DNA from: an uncultured Prevotellaceae bacterium
GTDB taxonomy: Bacteria > Bacteroidota > Bacteroidia > Bacteroidales > Bacteroidaceae
Assembly (NCBI GenBank): GCA_900319225.1
Contig: ONNV01000005.1
Coordinates: 62,001 to 126,000 of the forward strand
Direction: 5' to 3'
DNA length: 64,000 nucleotides
In this document: positions 32,609 to 41,347 of the stretch, piece by piece
Layout: the number at the start of each line of letters is the position of its first letter
How positions within the stretch are numbered: position 1 is the stretch's first letter
The notes under the pieces: model-generated
Told to the model about the DNA's origin: nothing
Databases searched by the model: none
Seen by the model: the letters and a program-made list of their open reading frames with translations, nothing else
Translations under genes and position numbers: made by a program

Positions 32609-35209
32609 ATGAGATTATCAAAAGTTTGTTTTCCAGTCTTTGGTTTGCTGGTGGCCGCATGTTCAGGTGGCGCACCGACAGATGGTACTCAACTGGCTAA
32701 CGGCAAGTATACTGCCGATGCACTTAACGTTGAGAGTACTATTACCGCTACGGTGACCGTAAAGGGTCACAAGATTGCCGCTGTATCCGTGAAGGATAAC
32801 GGTAATACCTACGCACAGTACACATCGCCTTACACTATCGTTCCCAAGAGGATAGTCGAGGCCCAGAGTACAGATGTCGATGGCGTTACAGGCGCCACTT
32901 ATTCATCGGACGCAGTCAAGAAGGCTGTTGATCTGGCTCTTGCACAGGCACGCGGTGAGAAACCGGTTCCTGCCAAGAACGCAGCACTCGGTTTCACTCC
33001 CGGCACATATACCGGACGTGGAAAGGGTTACGGTGGTCAGATGCAGGCTCGTGTCACATTCAGCGAGACCGGCATTACCGGAATCAGCGTAGGCCAGCAG
33101 CGTGAGACAGCTCACGTGGGCGATGTGGCTTTCCAGATACTTCCCGATAAGATAATCGCTGCCAACGGACTTGGCGTTGACGCCGTATCAGGTGCTACAA
33201 TGTCAAGTTTCGGCCTTAAGGAGGCTGTGCTGGATGCAGCTGACCAGGCTGGAGTTACAAACCGCAAGGCATTCATCGAGAATTCATTAGAGAGCACTCC
33301 CGGTGATCCCATTGATGATACATGGGATGTAGTTATCATAGGTGGTGGCGGTGCCGGTCTCTGTGCTGCAGCACAGGCTGCACAGGACGGAAACACAGTC
33401 CTGATTATTGAAAAGAACGCCGAGCTGGGCGGTAACACGCTTGTATCAGGTGGTGTATATCAGTCAGTTGACCACAGCCTGGTTTGGGACAAGGATTATC
33501 CTACCGCTACCAGTGCCAAGGGTTTTGACGGTAACAAGCATAACAAGGTTCGTGCAACGGTTGGTTGCGTAAATGACCTCAAGGTTATCTATGACTGGAG
33601 CGAGGAGCCGTTTGATGCTGATTATTACAAGGATCACGAGTTTGTGGCCGGTGATATCGTGGAGCTCTCCAAGCACGGAGTACACGCCGAGTATCTGCAG
33701 ACCCTTAAGGATCTTAAGAAAGAGATCAAGGCTTATCTGGCATATGCAGAGCCCAATCTCAAGCGTGGCGTTCCCGAGAATCAGCTCACTCTGTTCTCAA
33801 CTACAAACCTGCATATCTTCCAGACCTACTACGGTGGTCTGCGTCAGAACACTGCCAAGGATGAATGGATATACGGTGACTATGACCTTGTAAAGCAGTT
33901 CATCGTTGAGGGTGAGCAGCTCAAACCCTGGCTCATGAAGATGGGCGTTGGATTCAGTGACAGCCAGTCAACACTGGTAGGTGCGCTGTGGTATCGCGGT
34001 AACACCATGAACGGTTGCACTACCGATGCCGACGGTGACGGCAATCCCGAGCGTTATTCAGGAAACTGGGGCTCATACGTTATGGCTCCTCTTTCAGTGG
34101 TCAACAACGCCAACAAGCACAACCGCGTGATGAGGGAGACCAGCGCCAACGAGCTCATATTTGAGAACGGCCGCGTAACAGGCGTAAAGGCCAAGATGGC
34201 CGATGGCACTCAGGTTACCGCTCATGCCAAGAAGGGCGTGATTATCGCTACCGGCGGATATGCTGCCAATATTCAGAAGGTGCTCAAGACCAACAAGTAC
34301 TGGTCACGCCAGTATCTGTCACCCAACATAGGTACCACCAACCGTTCTTCACTGCGCGGTGACGGTATCGATATGGCTCAGAAAGTTGGTGCCGCAACTG
34401 TAGGCGAGGGTTACACTCAGCTCATGCCTCTGGCTTATATTGCCGATGGTGCCATCGCATTCGGCGGTGTTGAGAACGCAATATTCATCAGCACCAAGGA
34501 CGGTAAGCGTTATGTAGACGAGTGCTCTGAGCGTGATGTCCTGTCACTGAACGGATTCAAGCACGGCGTTGAGCTGGAAGGCAGACGTGGTGTATATCTC
34601 TATGTGATGGGAGGCTTCGGCGGATTCGGCGGCGGATTCGGCGGCGGATTCGGTGGATTCGGCGGTGGCGGATTCGGAGGCTTTGGTGCAGGTGCTCCCG
34701 GTGCGGGCAACCAGAACAATGCCAGCGCAAATGTCCGTCGTTTCAACGGCCGTGACTGGAGCGGTAAGGGATCAGAACTGCCGGAACTCTTTGAGGAACT
34801 TGGCATCACACTTGATGCAGAGGTAGTAAAGAATAGCATCCGTGAGTATGATATGGCTGTTATGGACGGCCGTGAGCCTTCTCCGATAGGAAAGCGTCAC
34901 GCAACCGGTATCATCGGCTCTGCACGTCGCGGTGCCGACGGTCAGTATGACAAGTCAACCTATAACATTGATGATGCCAACCTGTCAATCCGCGTGCTTG
35001 CTCCTTCAACCCACCATACTATGGGTGGCCTTAAGATTGACCTGGACCGCCGCGTCCTGGATGAGAACGGCAAGGCTATTCCGGGCCTCTATGCCGCAGG
35101 TGAGGTAACCGGCGGATTCTTTGGCGGTAACCGTCTGGGTGGTAACGCCCTTACCGAGTGCATGGCATCGGGACGTATCGCTGCTAAAGGCGTTGAAAAA
35201 GACAACTAA
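32609..35209 (+). CDS. Exported flavinylated fumarate-reductase-like flavoprotein with Gly/Phe-rich insertion
   Basis: 866 residues; lipoprotein-type signal ending LLVAACSGG (lipid Cys about 18). Two FMN-binding domains follow (about 30-115 and 130-215), with covalent-FMN sites VTGATYSS (Thr97) and VSGATMSS (Thr197), then a flavocytochrome-c/fumarate-reductase FAD domain starting at DVVIIGGGGAGLCAAAQA. Catalytic residues of that family are present: Arg642 in SERDVLS, His802/803 in HHTMGG, Arg842 in GNRLGG. It probably reduces an alkene-type acceptor (fumarate, urocanate, acrylate or similar) outside the cytoplasm. Residues 667-700 are an inserted run of GGF and GGGF units ending in GAGAPGAG, not found in usual family members. 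It lies 107 bp after rnfA. Confidence 0.88.
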   Translation: MRLSKVCFPVFGLLVAACSGGAPTDGTQLANGKYTADALNVESTITATVTVKGHKIAAVSVKDNGNTYAQYTSPYTIVPKRIVEAQSTDVDGVTGATYSSDAVKKAVDLALAQARGEKPVPAKNAALGFTPGTYTGRGKGYGGQMQARVTFSETGITGISVGQQRETAHVGDVAFQILPDKIIAANGLGVDAVSGATMSSFGLKEAVLDAADQAGVTNRKAFIENSLESTPGDPIDDTWDVVIIGGGGAGLCAAAQAAQDGNTVLIIEKNAELGGNTLVSGGVYQSVDHSLVWDKDYPTATSAKGFDGNKHNKVRATVGCVNDLKVIYDWSEEPFDADYYKDHEFVAGDIVELSKHGVHAEYLQTLKDLKKEIKAYLAYAEPNLKRGVPENQLTLFSTTNLHIFQTYYGGLRQNTAKDEWIYGDYDLVKQFIVEGEQLKPWLMKMGVGFSDSQSTLVGALWYRGNTMNGCTTDADGDGNPERYSGNWGSYVMAPLSVVNNANKHNRVMRETSANELIFENGRVTGVKAKMADGTQVTAHAKKGVIIATGGYAANIQKVLKTNKYWSRQYLSPNIGTTNRSSLRGDGIDMAQKVGAATVGEGYTQLMPLAYIADGAIAFGGVENAIFISTKDGKRYVDECSERDVLSLNGFKHGVELEGRRGVYLYVMGGFGGFGGGFGGGFGGFGGGGFGGFGAGAPGAGNQNNASANVRRFNGRDWSGKGSELPELFEELGITLDAEVVKNSIREYDMAVMDGREPSPIGKRHATGIIGSARRGADGQYDKSTYNIDDANLSIRVLAPSTHHTMGGLKIDLDRRVLDENGKAIPGLYAAGEVTGGFFGGNRLGGNALTECMASGRIAAKGVEKDN

Positions 35210-35215
35210 CCAGTT

Positions 35216-35301
35216 GGGGACTGTACCCCTGTGTTATTTTGAAAAAATGGCACAGGGGGACTGTCCCCGTTGAAAATGGCACAGGGGGACTGTCCCCGTT
35301 G
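35216..35301. repeat. Family 1 palindromic element, locus 4 (with tandem duplicate)
   Basis: A degenerate first copy (35216-35240, GGGGACTGTACCCC then TGTGTTATTTT) is followed by an inverted-arm copy at 35244-35272 and an exact 29-bp tandem duplicate at 35273-35301. Each carries AAAATGGCACAG then the GGGGACTGTCCCC core. The array ends 5 bases before the ispE ATG. Confidence 0.88.
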
Positions 35302-35306
35302 AAGAG

Positions 35307-36227
35307 ATGATAACATTCCCAAACGCGAAAATAAACATAGGACTTAATGTCGTGGCCAAACGCACAGACGGCTACCACGACATTGAGACCGTGTTCTATC
35401 CGGTGCTCCTGCAGGATGCCCTGGAGATAACGCTTATGCGTCCGCTTGATCCGGCCCAACTTATCAAACGTCTGGAGGCCGGTCTTCTGGTCCAGCCAGA
35501 TGACGCGTTCATGCCGTACCGTCTGCTGCGCAAAAGGGAGGATATCCCCTGCTGCTCACTCGATATGACGGGTAACGAGTTCCCGTTCAAGGCGGCCGAT
35601 AATCTGGTGGTCAAGGCTTACCTTTTGCTGCAGCAGGATTTTGACCTGCCGTCAATAGACATCAAGCTGCACAAGCATATACCTTCTGGAGCAGGATTGG
35701 GCGGTGGCTCATCGGACTGTGCGTTCATGATTTCACTGCTTAACCGCAGGTTCAACCTACGTATGCGTGAGAGCCTGATGGAGCGTTATGCCGCACGCTT
35801 GGGTTCGGACTGCGCGTTCTTTATAAGCAACATGCCGTCACTTGCCACGGGTAGGGGAGAGATCCTCAATCCTATCACCCTTTCGCTTAAGGGTTACACT
35901 ATCCTGCTGGTTAAGCCCGATGTATCGGTCAGCACGGCCGAGGCATACGCATCGCTTACTCCCAAACAGCCTGAGATTCCGCTTGCAGAGGCAATCAAAC
36001 GCCCTGTGACGGAGTGGAAGGATTGTGTGTTCAATGACTTTGAGACTACGGTTTTTGCCAAGTATCCGCTTCTGGCTGATATAAAGCAGAAACTCTACTC
36101 TATGGGTGCCGTCTATGCCGCCATGTCCGGCTCCGGCTCCACAATCTACGGCCTGTTCCGCACACCCGTGGATAATCCCTCTGACCTGTTCCCGGGTATG
36201 TTCACCTGCCAGCGTGAGATGGCTTAA
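35307..36227 (+). CDS. ispE: 4-diphosphocytidyl-2-C-methyl-D-erythritol kinase
   Basis: 306 residues. GHMP kinase motifs are visible: PNAKINIGLNVVAKRTDGYHD at the N-terminus, ATP loop SGAGLGGGSSDCA, and the C-terminal AMSGSGSTIYG. IspE phosphorylates CDP-methylerythritol in the non-mevalonate isoprenoid route. Cytoplasmic. Its leader is made up almost wholly of palindromic repeat, which may influence translation. A small exported-protein gene follows after 12 bp. Confidence 0.95.
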   Translation: MITFPNAKINIGLNVVAKRTDGYHDIETVFYPVLLQDALEITLMRPLDPAQLIKRLEAGLLVQPDDAFMPYRLLRKREDIPCCSLDMTGNEFPFKAADNLVVKAYLLLQQDFDLPSIDIKLHKHIPSGAGLGGGSSDCAFMISLLNRRFNLRMRESLMERYAARLGSDCAFFISNMPSLATGRGEILNPITLSLKGYTILLVKPDVSVSTAEAYASLTPKQPEIPLAEAIKRPVTEWKDCVFNDFETTVFAKYPLLADIKQKLYSMGAVYAAMSGSGSTIYGLFRTPVDNPSDLFPGMFTCQREMA

Positions 36228-36239
36228 TCCGTATCAGAA

Positions 36240-36953
36240 ATGAAACAAATGAATTCTGTAAAAAGTAACGGCATACGGTTTGTAGTGCTGCTGTTCCTGT
36301 CACTTTGTTTTGCGCCGATGGCGTTTGCACAGAATGCCAATGCCGTTCGTCTTAAGAACGGAAACAGGGTTGTGGGCTATATCACCGCTCTGGACTCCTT
36401 AGGTGATGTAAGGATACAGACTCTTAAAGGCGATATCGTTACATACCCCATGTCACAGGTGGATGATATCAACTGGTCATACCAAGTTAAGGAGCAGGGG
36501 CTGGGTACCATCTACAGGTACGGTGACAAGTTCCGTTGGCTTAGAAATGACATGGAGCTCTCTGCCCGTGATTTTGAGAGATTCTTTGATGATGAGCTCT
36601 ATCATGAGTATATCAAGGGAAGTAACCTGTTCAATATTGGCGGTGCCTGCTGGCTTTACAGCTTTACATGTGCGGTCCTGTGTGTGATGGAGGTGGACTT
36701 CAACTCCGGCAAGCAGGATGCATCATTCTATCTGACTGCGGCAGGTGCAGGCGTGCTGGCATGTCTGGGTTACACATTTACCAATGCGGGAAAGAAACGC
36801 TTGGATTGGGTGGAGCGTACGTTCAATGAGCAGAACGCCGCCGGCAATGACGCAACTTCAAGCCTTATCAACACGGTCAGGCTGAATCCTGCAATCATGC
36901 TGTCATCGGATCATGACCTGGCATTCGGCGCTACATTGAGCCTGTCATTCTAG
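36240..36953 (+). CDS. Small exported/membrane protein of unknown function
   Basis: 237 residues with a signal peptide (FLSLCFAPMAFAQNA). An N-terminal beta-rich section (VRLKNGNRVVGYITALDSLG, with GDIVTYPMSQVDDINW) is followed by two hydrophobic helices (about 128-148 and 160-180) and a C-terminal strand GATLSLSF. I recognise no family. It resembles the 42175 gene product in layout: exported, hydrophobic Gly-rich centre, C-terminal (L/V)LSF. Closely follows ispE, followed by a terminator. Confidence 0.65.
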   Translation: MKQMNSVKSNGIRFVVLLFLSLCFAPMAFAQNANAVRLKNGNRVVGYITALDSLGDVRIQTLKGDIVTYPMSQVDDINWSYQVKEQGLGTIYRYGDKFRWLRNDMELSARDFERFFDDELYHEYIKGSNLFNIGGACWLYSFTCAVLCVMEVDFNSGKQDASFYLTAAGAGVLACLGYTFTNAGKKRLDWVERTFNEQNAAGNDATSSLINTVRLNPAIMLSSDHDLAFGATLSLSF

Positions 36954-36979
36954 TAGAGGTAATCATTTTCATATTGTTG

Positions 36980-37016
36980 AAAACAGGGGGATAAGATGCC
37001 TCCTGTTTTTATTTTT
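36980..37016 (+). terminator. Terminator before dnaB
   Basis: AAAACAGGGGG and GCCTCCTGTTTT form an 11-12-bp stem with one wobble pair, followed by a T-rich run. Confidence 0.8.
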
Positions 37017-37033
37017 GGGGTATGTCAATCTTT

Positions 37034-37041
37034 TAACTTTG
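37034..37041 (+). promoter_or_regulatory. -7 box (TAACTTTG) of dnaB
   Basis: Exact TAnnTTTG match 19 bp upstream of the dnaB ATG. Confidence 0.6.
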
Positions 37042-37060
37042 TACCTGCAAAAATCAGATT

Positions 37061-38572
37061 ATGGCAGATTCCAGGACAAGACAGCGCAGCAGTCGCACAA
37101 ATACCGATGGCATAGTTCTCAATCACCTTCAGCCTCAGGCTCTTGAGCTTGAAGAGGCTGTGATCGGAGCATTGATGATAGAGCAGGATGCGTTCCCCAA
37201 GGTTAGTGACATAGTAAAGAAGGAGTCATTCTACGATCACCGTCATCAGGTTATCTATGAGGCTGTGGCAAACCTGTCGCTCAATCAGCGTCCTATCGAT
37301 ATCCTTACAGTTACCGAGCAGCTCAAGAGCAACGGTACTCTCGATGAGGCCGGCGGCGCACTTTACGTGACTCAGCTGGCCGGTAAGGTTACATCATCGG
37401 CCCATATTGAGTATCACGCACGTATCATCGCCCAGAAGGCCATGGCCCGTGAACTCATCACCTTTACCAGTGAGATCCAAACCCAGGCGTTTGATGATAC
37501 TACCGATATCTCCGAGCTGCTGGGTGAGGCTGAGAACAAGCTGTTTCAGATTGCCCATCGTAACGTAAAGAAGGATTTTGCCTGCATCGATACCGTCCTG
37601 CAGGAGTCTGTGAACCGTATTCGTACCGCTGCCCAGAGAGCCGAGGGTATGAGCGGCCTGGCCAGCGGATTCCGTGACCTGGATAACATCACATCGGGCT
37701 GGCAGAAATCTGACCTTATCATCCTGGCTGCACGTCCTGCCATGGGTAAGACGGCGTTCGCGCTCTCCATGGCCAAGAACATAGCCGTTAACAACCAGCA
37801 GCCCGTAGCGCTGTTTTCACTTGAAATGAGTAACGTGCAGCTTGTAAACCGTCTTATATCTAGCGTGTGCGAGATATCGGGCAGCAAACTGCGTGACGGA
37901 CGTCTGGCTCCCTATGAGTGGAGCATCCTGGACAGTAAGATCAATGCCCTGCAGAGTGCTCCCATCTATCTGGATGATACCCCGTCACTCTCCATCACGG
38001 AGTTCCGTACCAAGGCCATCCGTCTTAAGCAGGAGCACCAGGTTGAACTCATAATCATTGACTACCTGCAGCTTATGAACGCCAGCGGAATCAGGTTCGG
38101 TAACCGTCAGGAGGAGATAAGCACCATCTCCCGTAACCTTAAGGGTATTGCCAAGGAGCTGGATATTCCTATCATTGCCCTGTCACAGCTTAACCGTGGC
38201 GTTGAGGGCCGTGAGGGTTATGAGGGCAAGCGCCCGCAGCTTAGTGACCTGCGTGAGTCCGGTGCCATTGAGCAGGATGCCGATATCGTATGCTTCATTC
38301 ACCGTCCGGAGTACTACAAGATCTATGAGGACAACAACCACAATGACCTGCACGGCATAGCTGAGATCATCATCGCCAAGCACCGTAACGGTGGAGTGGG
38401 TGATGTCCGCCTCTCATTCCGCAGCGACCTGGCCCTGTTTGACAACATCGGTGGCGGTGAGCCCGCAGCCGGCGGCCGCAAAGCCAGCGTCAAGCGCTCC
38501 AAGATGAATGAGGAACCTATCCCCGACGATCCCCTTGATGCCGCTCCCAGTATGGGAGACGCTCCCTTCTGA
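37061..38572 (+). CDS. dnaB: Replicative DNA helicase DnaB
   Basis: 503 residues, as expected. N-terminal DnaB domain (LEEAVIGALMIEQDAF), linker, then RecA-like helicase core: Walker A ARPAMGKTAFAL, Walker B region VELIIIDYLQLM, SQLNRGVEGR and the DLRESGAIEQDADIVCFIHR block. Unwinds DNA at the replication fork. The C-terminus has a short acidic tail. No intein is seen. The family 3 structured element starts 8 bp after the stop. Confidence 0.97.
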   Translation: MADSRTRQRSSRTNTDGIVLNHLQPQALELEEAVIGALMIEQDAFPKVSDIVKKESFYDHRHQVIYEAVANLSLNQRPIDILTVTEQLKSNGTLDEAGGALYVTQLAGKVTSSAHIEYHARIIAQKAMARELITFTSEIQTQAFDDTTDISELLGEAENKLFQIAHRNVKKDFACIDTVLQESVNRIRTAAQRAEGMSGLASGFRDLDNITSGWQKSDLIILAARPAMGKTAFALSMAKNIAVNNQQPVALFSLEMSNVQLVNRLISSVCEISGSKLRDGRLAPYEWSILDSKINALQSAPIYLDDTPSLSITEFRTKAIRLKQEHQVELIIIDYLQLMNASGIRFGNRQEEISTISRNLKGIAKELDIPIIALSQLNRGVEGREGYEGKRPQLSDLRESGAIEQDADIVCFIHRPEYYKIYEDNNHNDLHGIAEIIIAKHRNGGVGDVRLSFRSDLALFDNIGGGEPAAGGRKASVKRSKMNEEPIPDDPLDAAPSMGDAPF

Positions 38573-38580
38573 TTTACAGG

Positions 38581-38751
38581 GGAACTTGGAGCATATAGGT
38601 CTCCAGGACAATGCCCTCCCACAACATCTTGTATCTATTCCGAAACTACGAACAAGTTCCTAGTTCCAGAATAGATACAACATGTCGCGGGCCCCTCCCA
38701 CTAGTCTCGCGTGGGTGCGAGAGTCCTGGAGACCTATATGCTCCAAGTTCC
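38581..38751 (+). repeat. Family 3 structured element, copy A (3' of dnaB)
   Basis: Outer arms 38581-38609 and 38723-38751 are perfectly complementary over 29 bp. Inside are a conserved GCCCTCCCACAAC (38613-38625), a hairpin with arms 38624-38640 and 38669-38685 (TTGTATCTATTC/GAATAGATACAA plus ACAT/ATGT, one C-C mismatch), and a conserved segment 38684-38722 containing CCCCTCCCACTAG and a TCTCGC-GTGGGT-GCGAGA hairpin. The core is almost identical to copy B at 50626 but the outer arms are unrelated. Either a structured RNA or a mobile hairpin element. Confidence 0.85.
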
Positions 38752-38794
38752 GCTCATTTAGCACTGTTTCTGCAATTTTTATAGATAAAATTAG

Positions 38795-38802
38795 TAATTT
38801 TG
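38795..38802 (+). promoter_or_regulatory. -7 box (TAATTTTG) of pheT
   Basis: TAnnTTTG match followed by C, 26 bp upstream of the pheT ATG. Confidence 0.55.
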
Positions 38803-38828
38803 CTGTTTGAAAACGAAATAGGTGTTTT

Positions 38829-41321
38829 ATGAACGTTTCATATAAGTGGCTCAAGGAGTATGTTGACTTTGATCTGACCCCTGATGAGGTGGCTGCTGCC
38901 CTTACATCGGTAGGTTTGGAAGTTGACGGAGTAGAGGAGGTTCAGTCCGTAAAGGGCGGACTCAAGGATATAGTTGTAGGTGAGGTTCTTACCTGCGTGG
39001 AGCATCCCAATTCTGACCATCTGCATGTAACTACTGTCAATCAGGGCAGCGGTGATCCCGTGAAGATTGTCTGCGGCGCACCCAACGTGGCTGCCGGCCA
39101 GAAGGTTGTGGTTGCTACCATCGGCGCCAAGATCTATGAGGGCGACGAGTGCTTTACCATCAAACCTTCAAAGCTGCGTGGCGTTGAGTCATTCGGTATG
39201 CTCTGCTCTGAGAAGGAGCTGGGTCTGGGTAATGACCACTCCGGTATCATGGTCCTCCCGGCCGATGCCGTTCCCGGCACTCCCGCAGCCGAGTATTTCC
39301 ACCTGGAGTCAGACTACGTGATTGAGGTGGATATCACTCCTAACCACAGTGATGCCTGCTCACACTGGGGTGTAGCCCGCGATTTCTACGCATGGCTGCT
39401 CCAGAACGGTTACAAGACCGCTCTGCACCGTCCTGACTGCGACGGCTTCAAGGTTGACAACCATGACCTGCAGATAGACATTGACGTTCAGAACACCGAG
39501 GCTTGCCCGCGTTATGCAGGTGTAAGCATCAAGGGCGTGACCGTAAAGGAGAGTCCTGACTGGCTCAAGAACAAGCTCTCTACCATCGGCCTTCACCCTA
39601 TCAACAATATAGTAGATATCACCAACTTCATACTTTTTGCATACGGACAGCCGCTGCACAGTTTTGATGCCGATAAGATCAAGGGTGGCAAGGTGGTTGT
39701 AAAGACCATGCCTGAGGGTACCCCGTTCGTAACTCTGGACGGTGTGGAGCGCAAGCTCTCCGAGCGTGACCTTATGATATGCAATGTAGAGGAGCCCATG
39801 TGTATGGGTGGCGTGTTCGGAGGTCTGGATTCAGGTATCTCTGACGGAACAAAGAACGTGTTCCTGGAGAGCGCCTATTTCCATCCCACATGGATCCGCA
39901 AGAGCGCCCGCCGTCATCAGCTCAGCACCGATGCATCTTTCCGCTTTGAGCGCGGCATAGATCCCAACGGTACGCTGTATGCACTCAAGCAGGCTGCAAT
40001 GCTGGTCAAGGAACTTGCCGGCGGTACCATCTCAATGGAGATTAAGGATGTCAATCCTGCACCCGCACAGGATTTCAAGGTTGACTTCAACTTTGAGTAT
40101 GCTGACAACCTGATTGGCAAGAAGCTGGACCGTGAGGTAATGAAGAGCATCGTTGAGAACCTGGGTATCAAGGTTGATGCTTTCAACGCTGACGGCATGA
40201 AGCTCTCTGTTCCTCCTTTCCGCGTAGATGTTCAGCGTCCGTGTGACGTAGTTGAGGAGATTCTCCGTATATACGGATATAATAATGTGGAATTCGGCAA
40301 GTCTGTCCAGTCAAGCCTGACCGTTCAGGGTGAGGTTGACCGCTCACACAAACTGCAGGATCTGGTATCCGAGCAGTTGGTAGGACAGGGATTCAACGAG
40401 ATACTTAACAACTCACTTACCCGTGCCGCCTACTATGACGGTATGGACTGCTGCCCCTCAGACAAGCTGGTTCGTCTTATGAACCCGCTCAGTGCCGATC
40501 TTAACGTACTGCGTGAGAGCCTGCTGTTTGGCGGTCTTGAGAGCCTCTCTCACAATATCCGCCGTCAGAGTGCCGACCTCAGGTTCTTTGAGTTCGGAAA
40601 GTGCTATTGGTTTGATGCCGATAAGCGCGAGCAGCTACGCCAGCCGGACCAGGAAGGTAAGGCTCAGAATCCTCTGCGTGCTTACAGCGAAGGATACCGT
40701 CTGGGAATCTGGCTTACCGGTAATCGCGTTTCTGGCTCATGGGCTCATGCTGATGAGGAGAACTCAGTATATGAGCTCAAGGCACACGTCCTGAATGTAT
40801 TTACCCGTGTGGGTCTGGCTCAGAGCGCCGTTCAGATTGAGGAGTTCCAGAACTCAATATTCGGCAGTGGTCTGCGTTACAAGCTGCGCTCTGGCAAGAC
40901 GGTTGCAGAACTGGGTCTTGTAAGCCGCGCAATGCTTAAGCTTACCGATGTCGAGCAGGCTGTATGTTTTGCCGAGATCAACTGGGATGAGCTGCTCAAG
41001 GCAACCCGCAAGGCCAAGACATCATTCGCCGAGCTGCCCAAGTATCCGGCCGTTCGCCGTGACCTGGCACTGCTTATTGACAAGAGCGTCAAGTTTGCTG
41101 ATATAGAGCGTCTGGCTTACCAGACTGAGAGCAAGCTGCTCAAGGAGGTAACCCTGTTTGATGTATATGAGGGTAAGAACCTGCCTGCAGGCAAGAAGAG
41201 CTACGCTGTTAGTTTCCTGCTGCAGGATGAGAGCCAGACTCTTAACGATGTCCAGATTGAGAAGGTAATGAACAAACTCATCCAGGCTGTTCAGACCAAG
41301 CTGGATGCACAACTCAGATAA
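38829..41321 (+). CDS. pheT: Phenylalanine-tRNA ligase beta subunit
   Basis: 830 residues, near the usual 800-820. Domains in order: N-terminal B1 with EMAP/OB-like tRNA-binding fold (VGEVLTCVEHPNSDHLHVTTV), B3/B4 editing domain (LHSFDADKIKGGKV), B5, the catalytic-like core (ALTRAAYY region and FFEFGKCYW) and the C-terminal FDX-ACB anticodon-binding domain (LPKYPAVRRDLALLID and SYAVSFLLQDESQTL). Forms the alpha2-beta2 enzyme with PheS, which is not adjacent. yebC follows after 26 bp. Confidence 0.97.
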   Translation: MNVSYKWLKEYVDFDLTPDEVAAALTSVGLEVDGVEEVQSVKGGLKDIVVGEVLTCVEHPNSDHLHVTTVNQGSGDPVKIVCGAPNVAAGQKVVVATIGAKIYEGDECFTIKPSKLRGVESFGMLCSEKELGLGNDHSGIMVLPADAVPGTPAAEYFHLESDYVIEVDITPNHSDACSHWGVARDFYAWLLQNGYKTALHRPDCDGFKVDNHDLQIDIDVQNTEACPRYAGVSIKGVTVKESPDWLKNKLSTIGLHPINNIVDITNFILFAYGQPLHSFDADKIKGGKVVVKTMPEGTPFVTLDGVERKLSERDLMICNVEEPMCMGGVFGGLDSGISDGTKNVFLESAYFHPTWIRKSARRHQLSTDASFRFERGIDPNGTLYALKQAAMLVKELAGGTISMEIKDVNPAPAQDFKVDFNFEYADNLIGKKLDREVMKSIVENLGIKVDAFNADGMKLSVPPFRVDVQRPCDVVEEILRIYGYNNVEFGKSVQSSLTVQGEVDRSHKLQDLVSEQLVGQGFNEILNNSLTRAAYYDGMDCCPSDKLVRLMNPLSADLNVLRESLLFGGLESLSHNIRRQSADLRFFEFGKCYWFDADKREQLRQPDQEGKAQNPLRAYSEGYRLGIWLTGNRVSGSWAHADEENSVYELKAHVLNVFTRVGLAQSAVQIEEFQNSIFGSGLRYKLRSGKTVAELGLVSRAMLKLTDVEQAVCFAEINWDELLKATRKAKTSFAELPKYPAVRRDLALLIDKSVKFADIERLAYQTESKLLKEVTLFDVYEGKNLPAGKKSYAVSFLLQDESQTLNDVQIEKVMNKLIQAVQTKLDAQLR

Positions 41322-41347
41322 ATAAAAACAAGAAAACATATAATACA

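Noticed and set aside
34605-34710. FG repeat as a sequencing or assembly error
   Set aside because: The frame stays open on both sides, catalytic motifs follow in frame, and unit sequences vary in third positions.
38581-38751. Simple transcription terminator for dnaB
   Set aside because: Length, multi-stem form and an almost identical core at lepA go beyond a terminator, though the outer stem could also end transcription.
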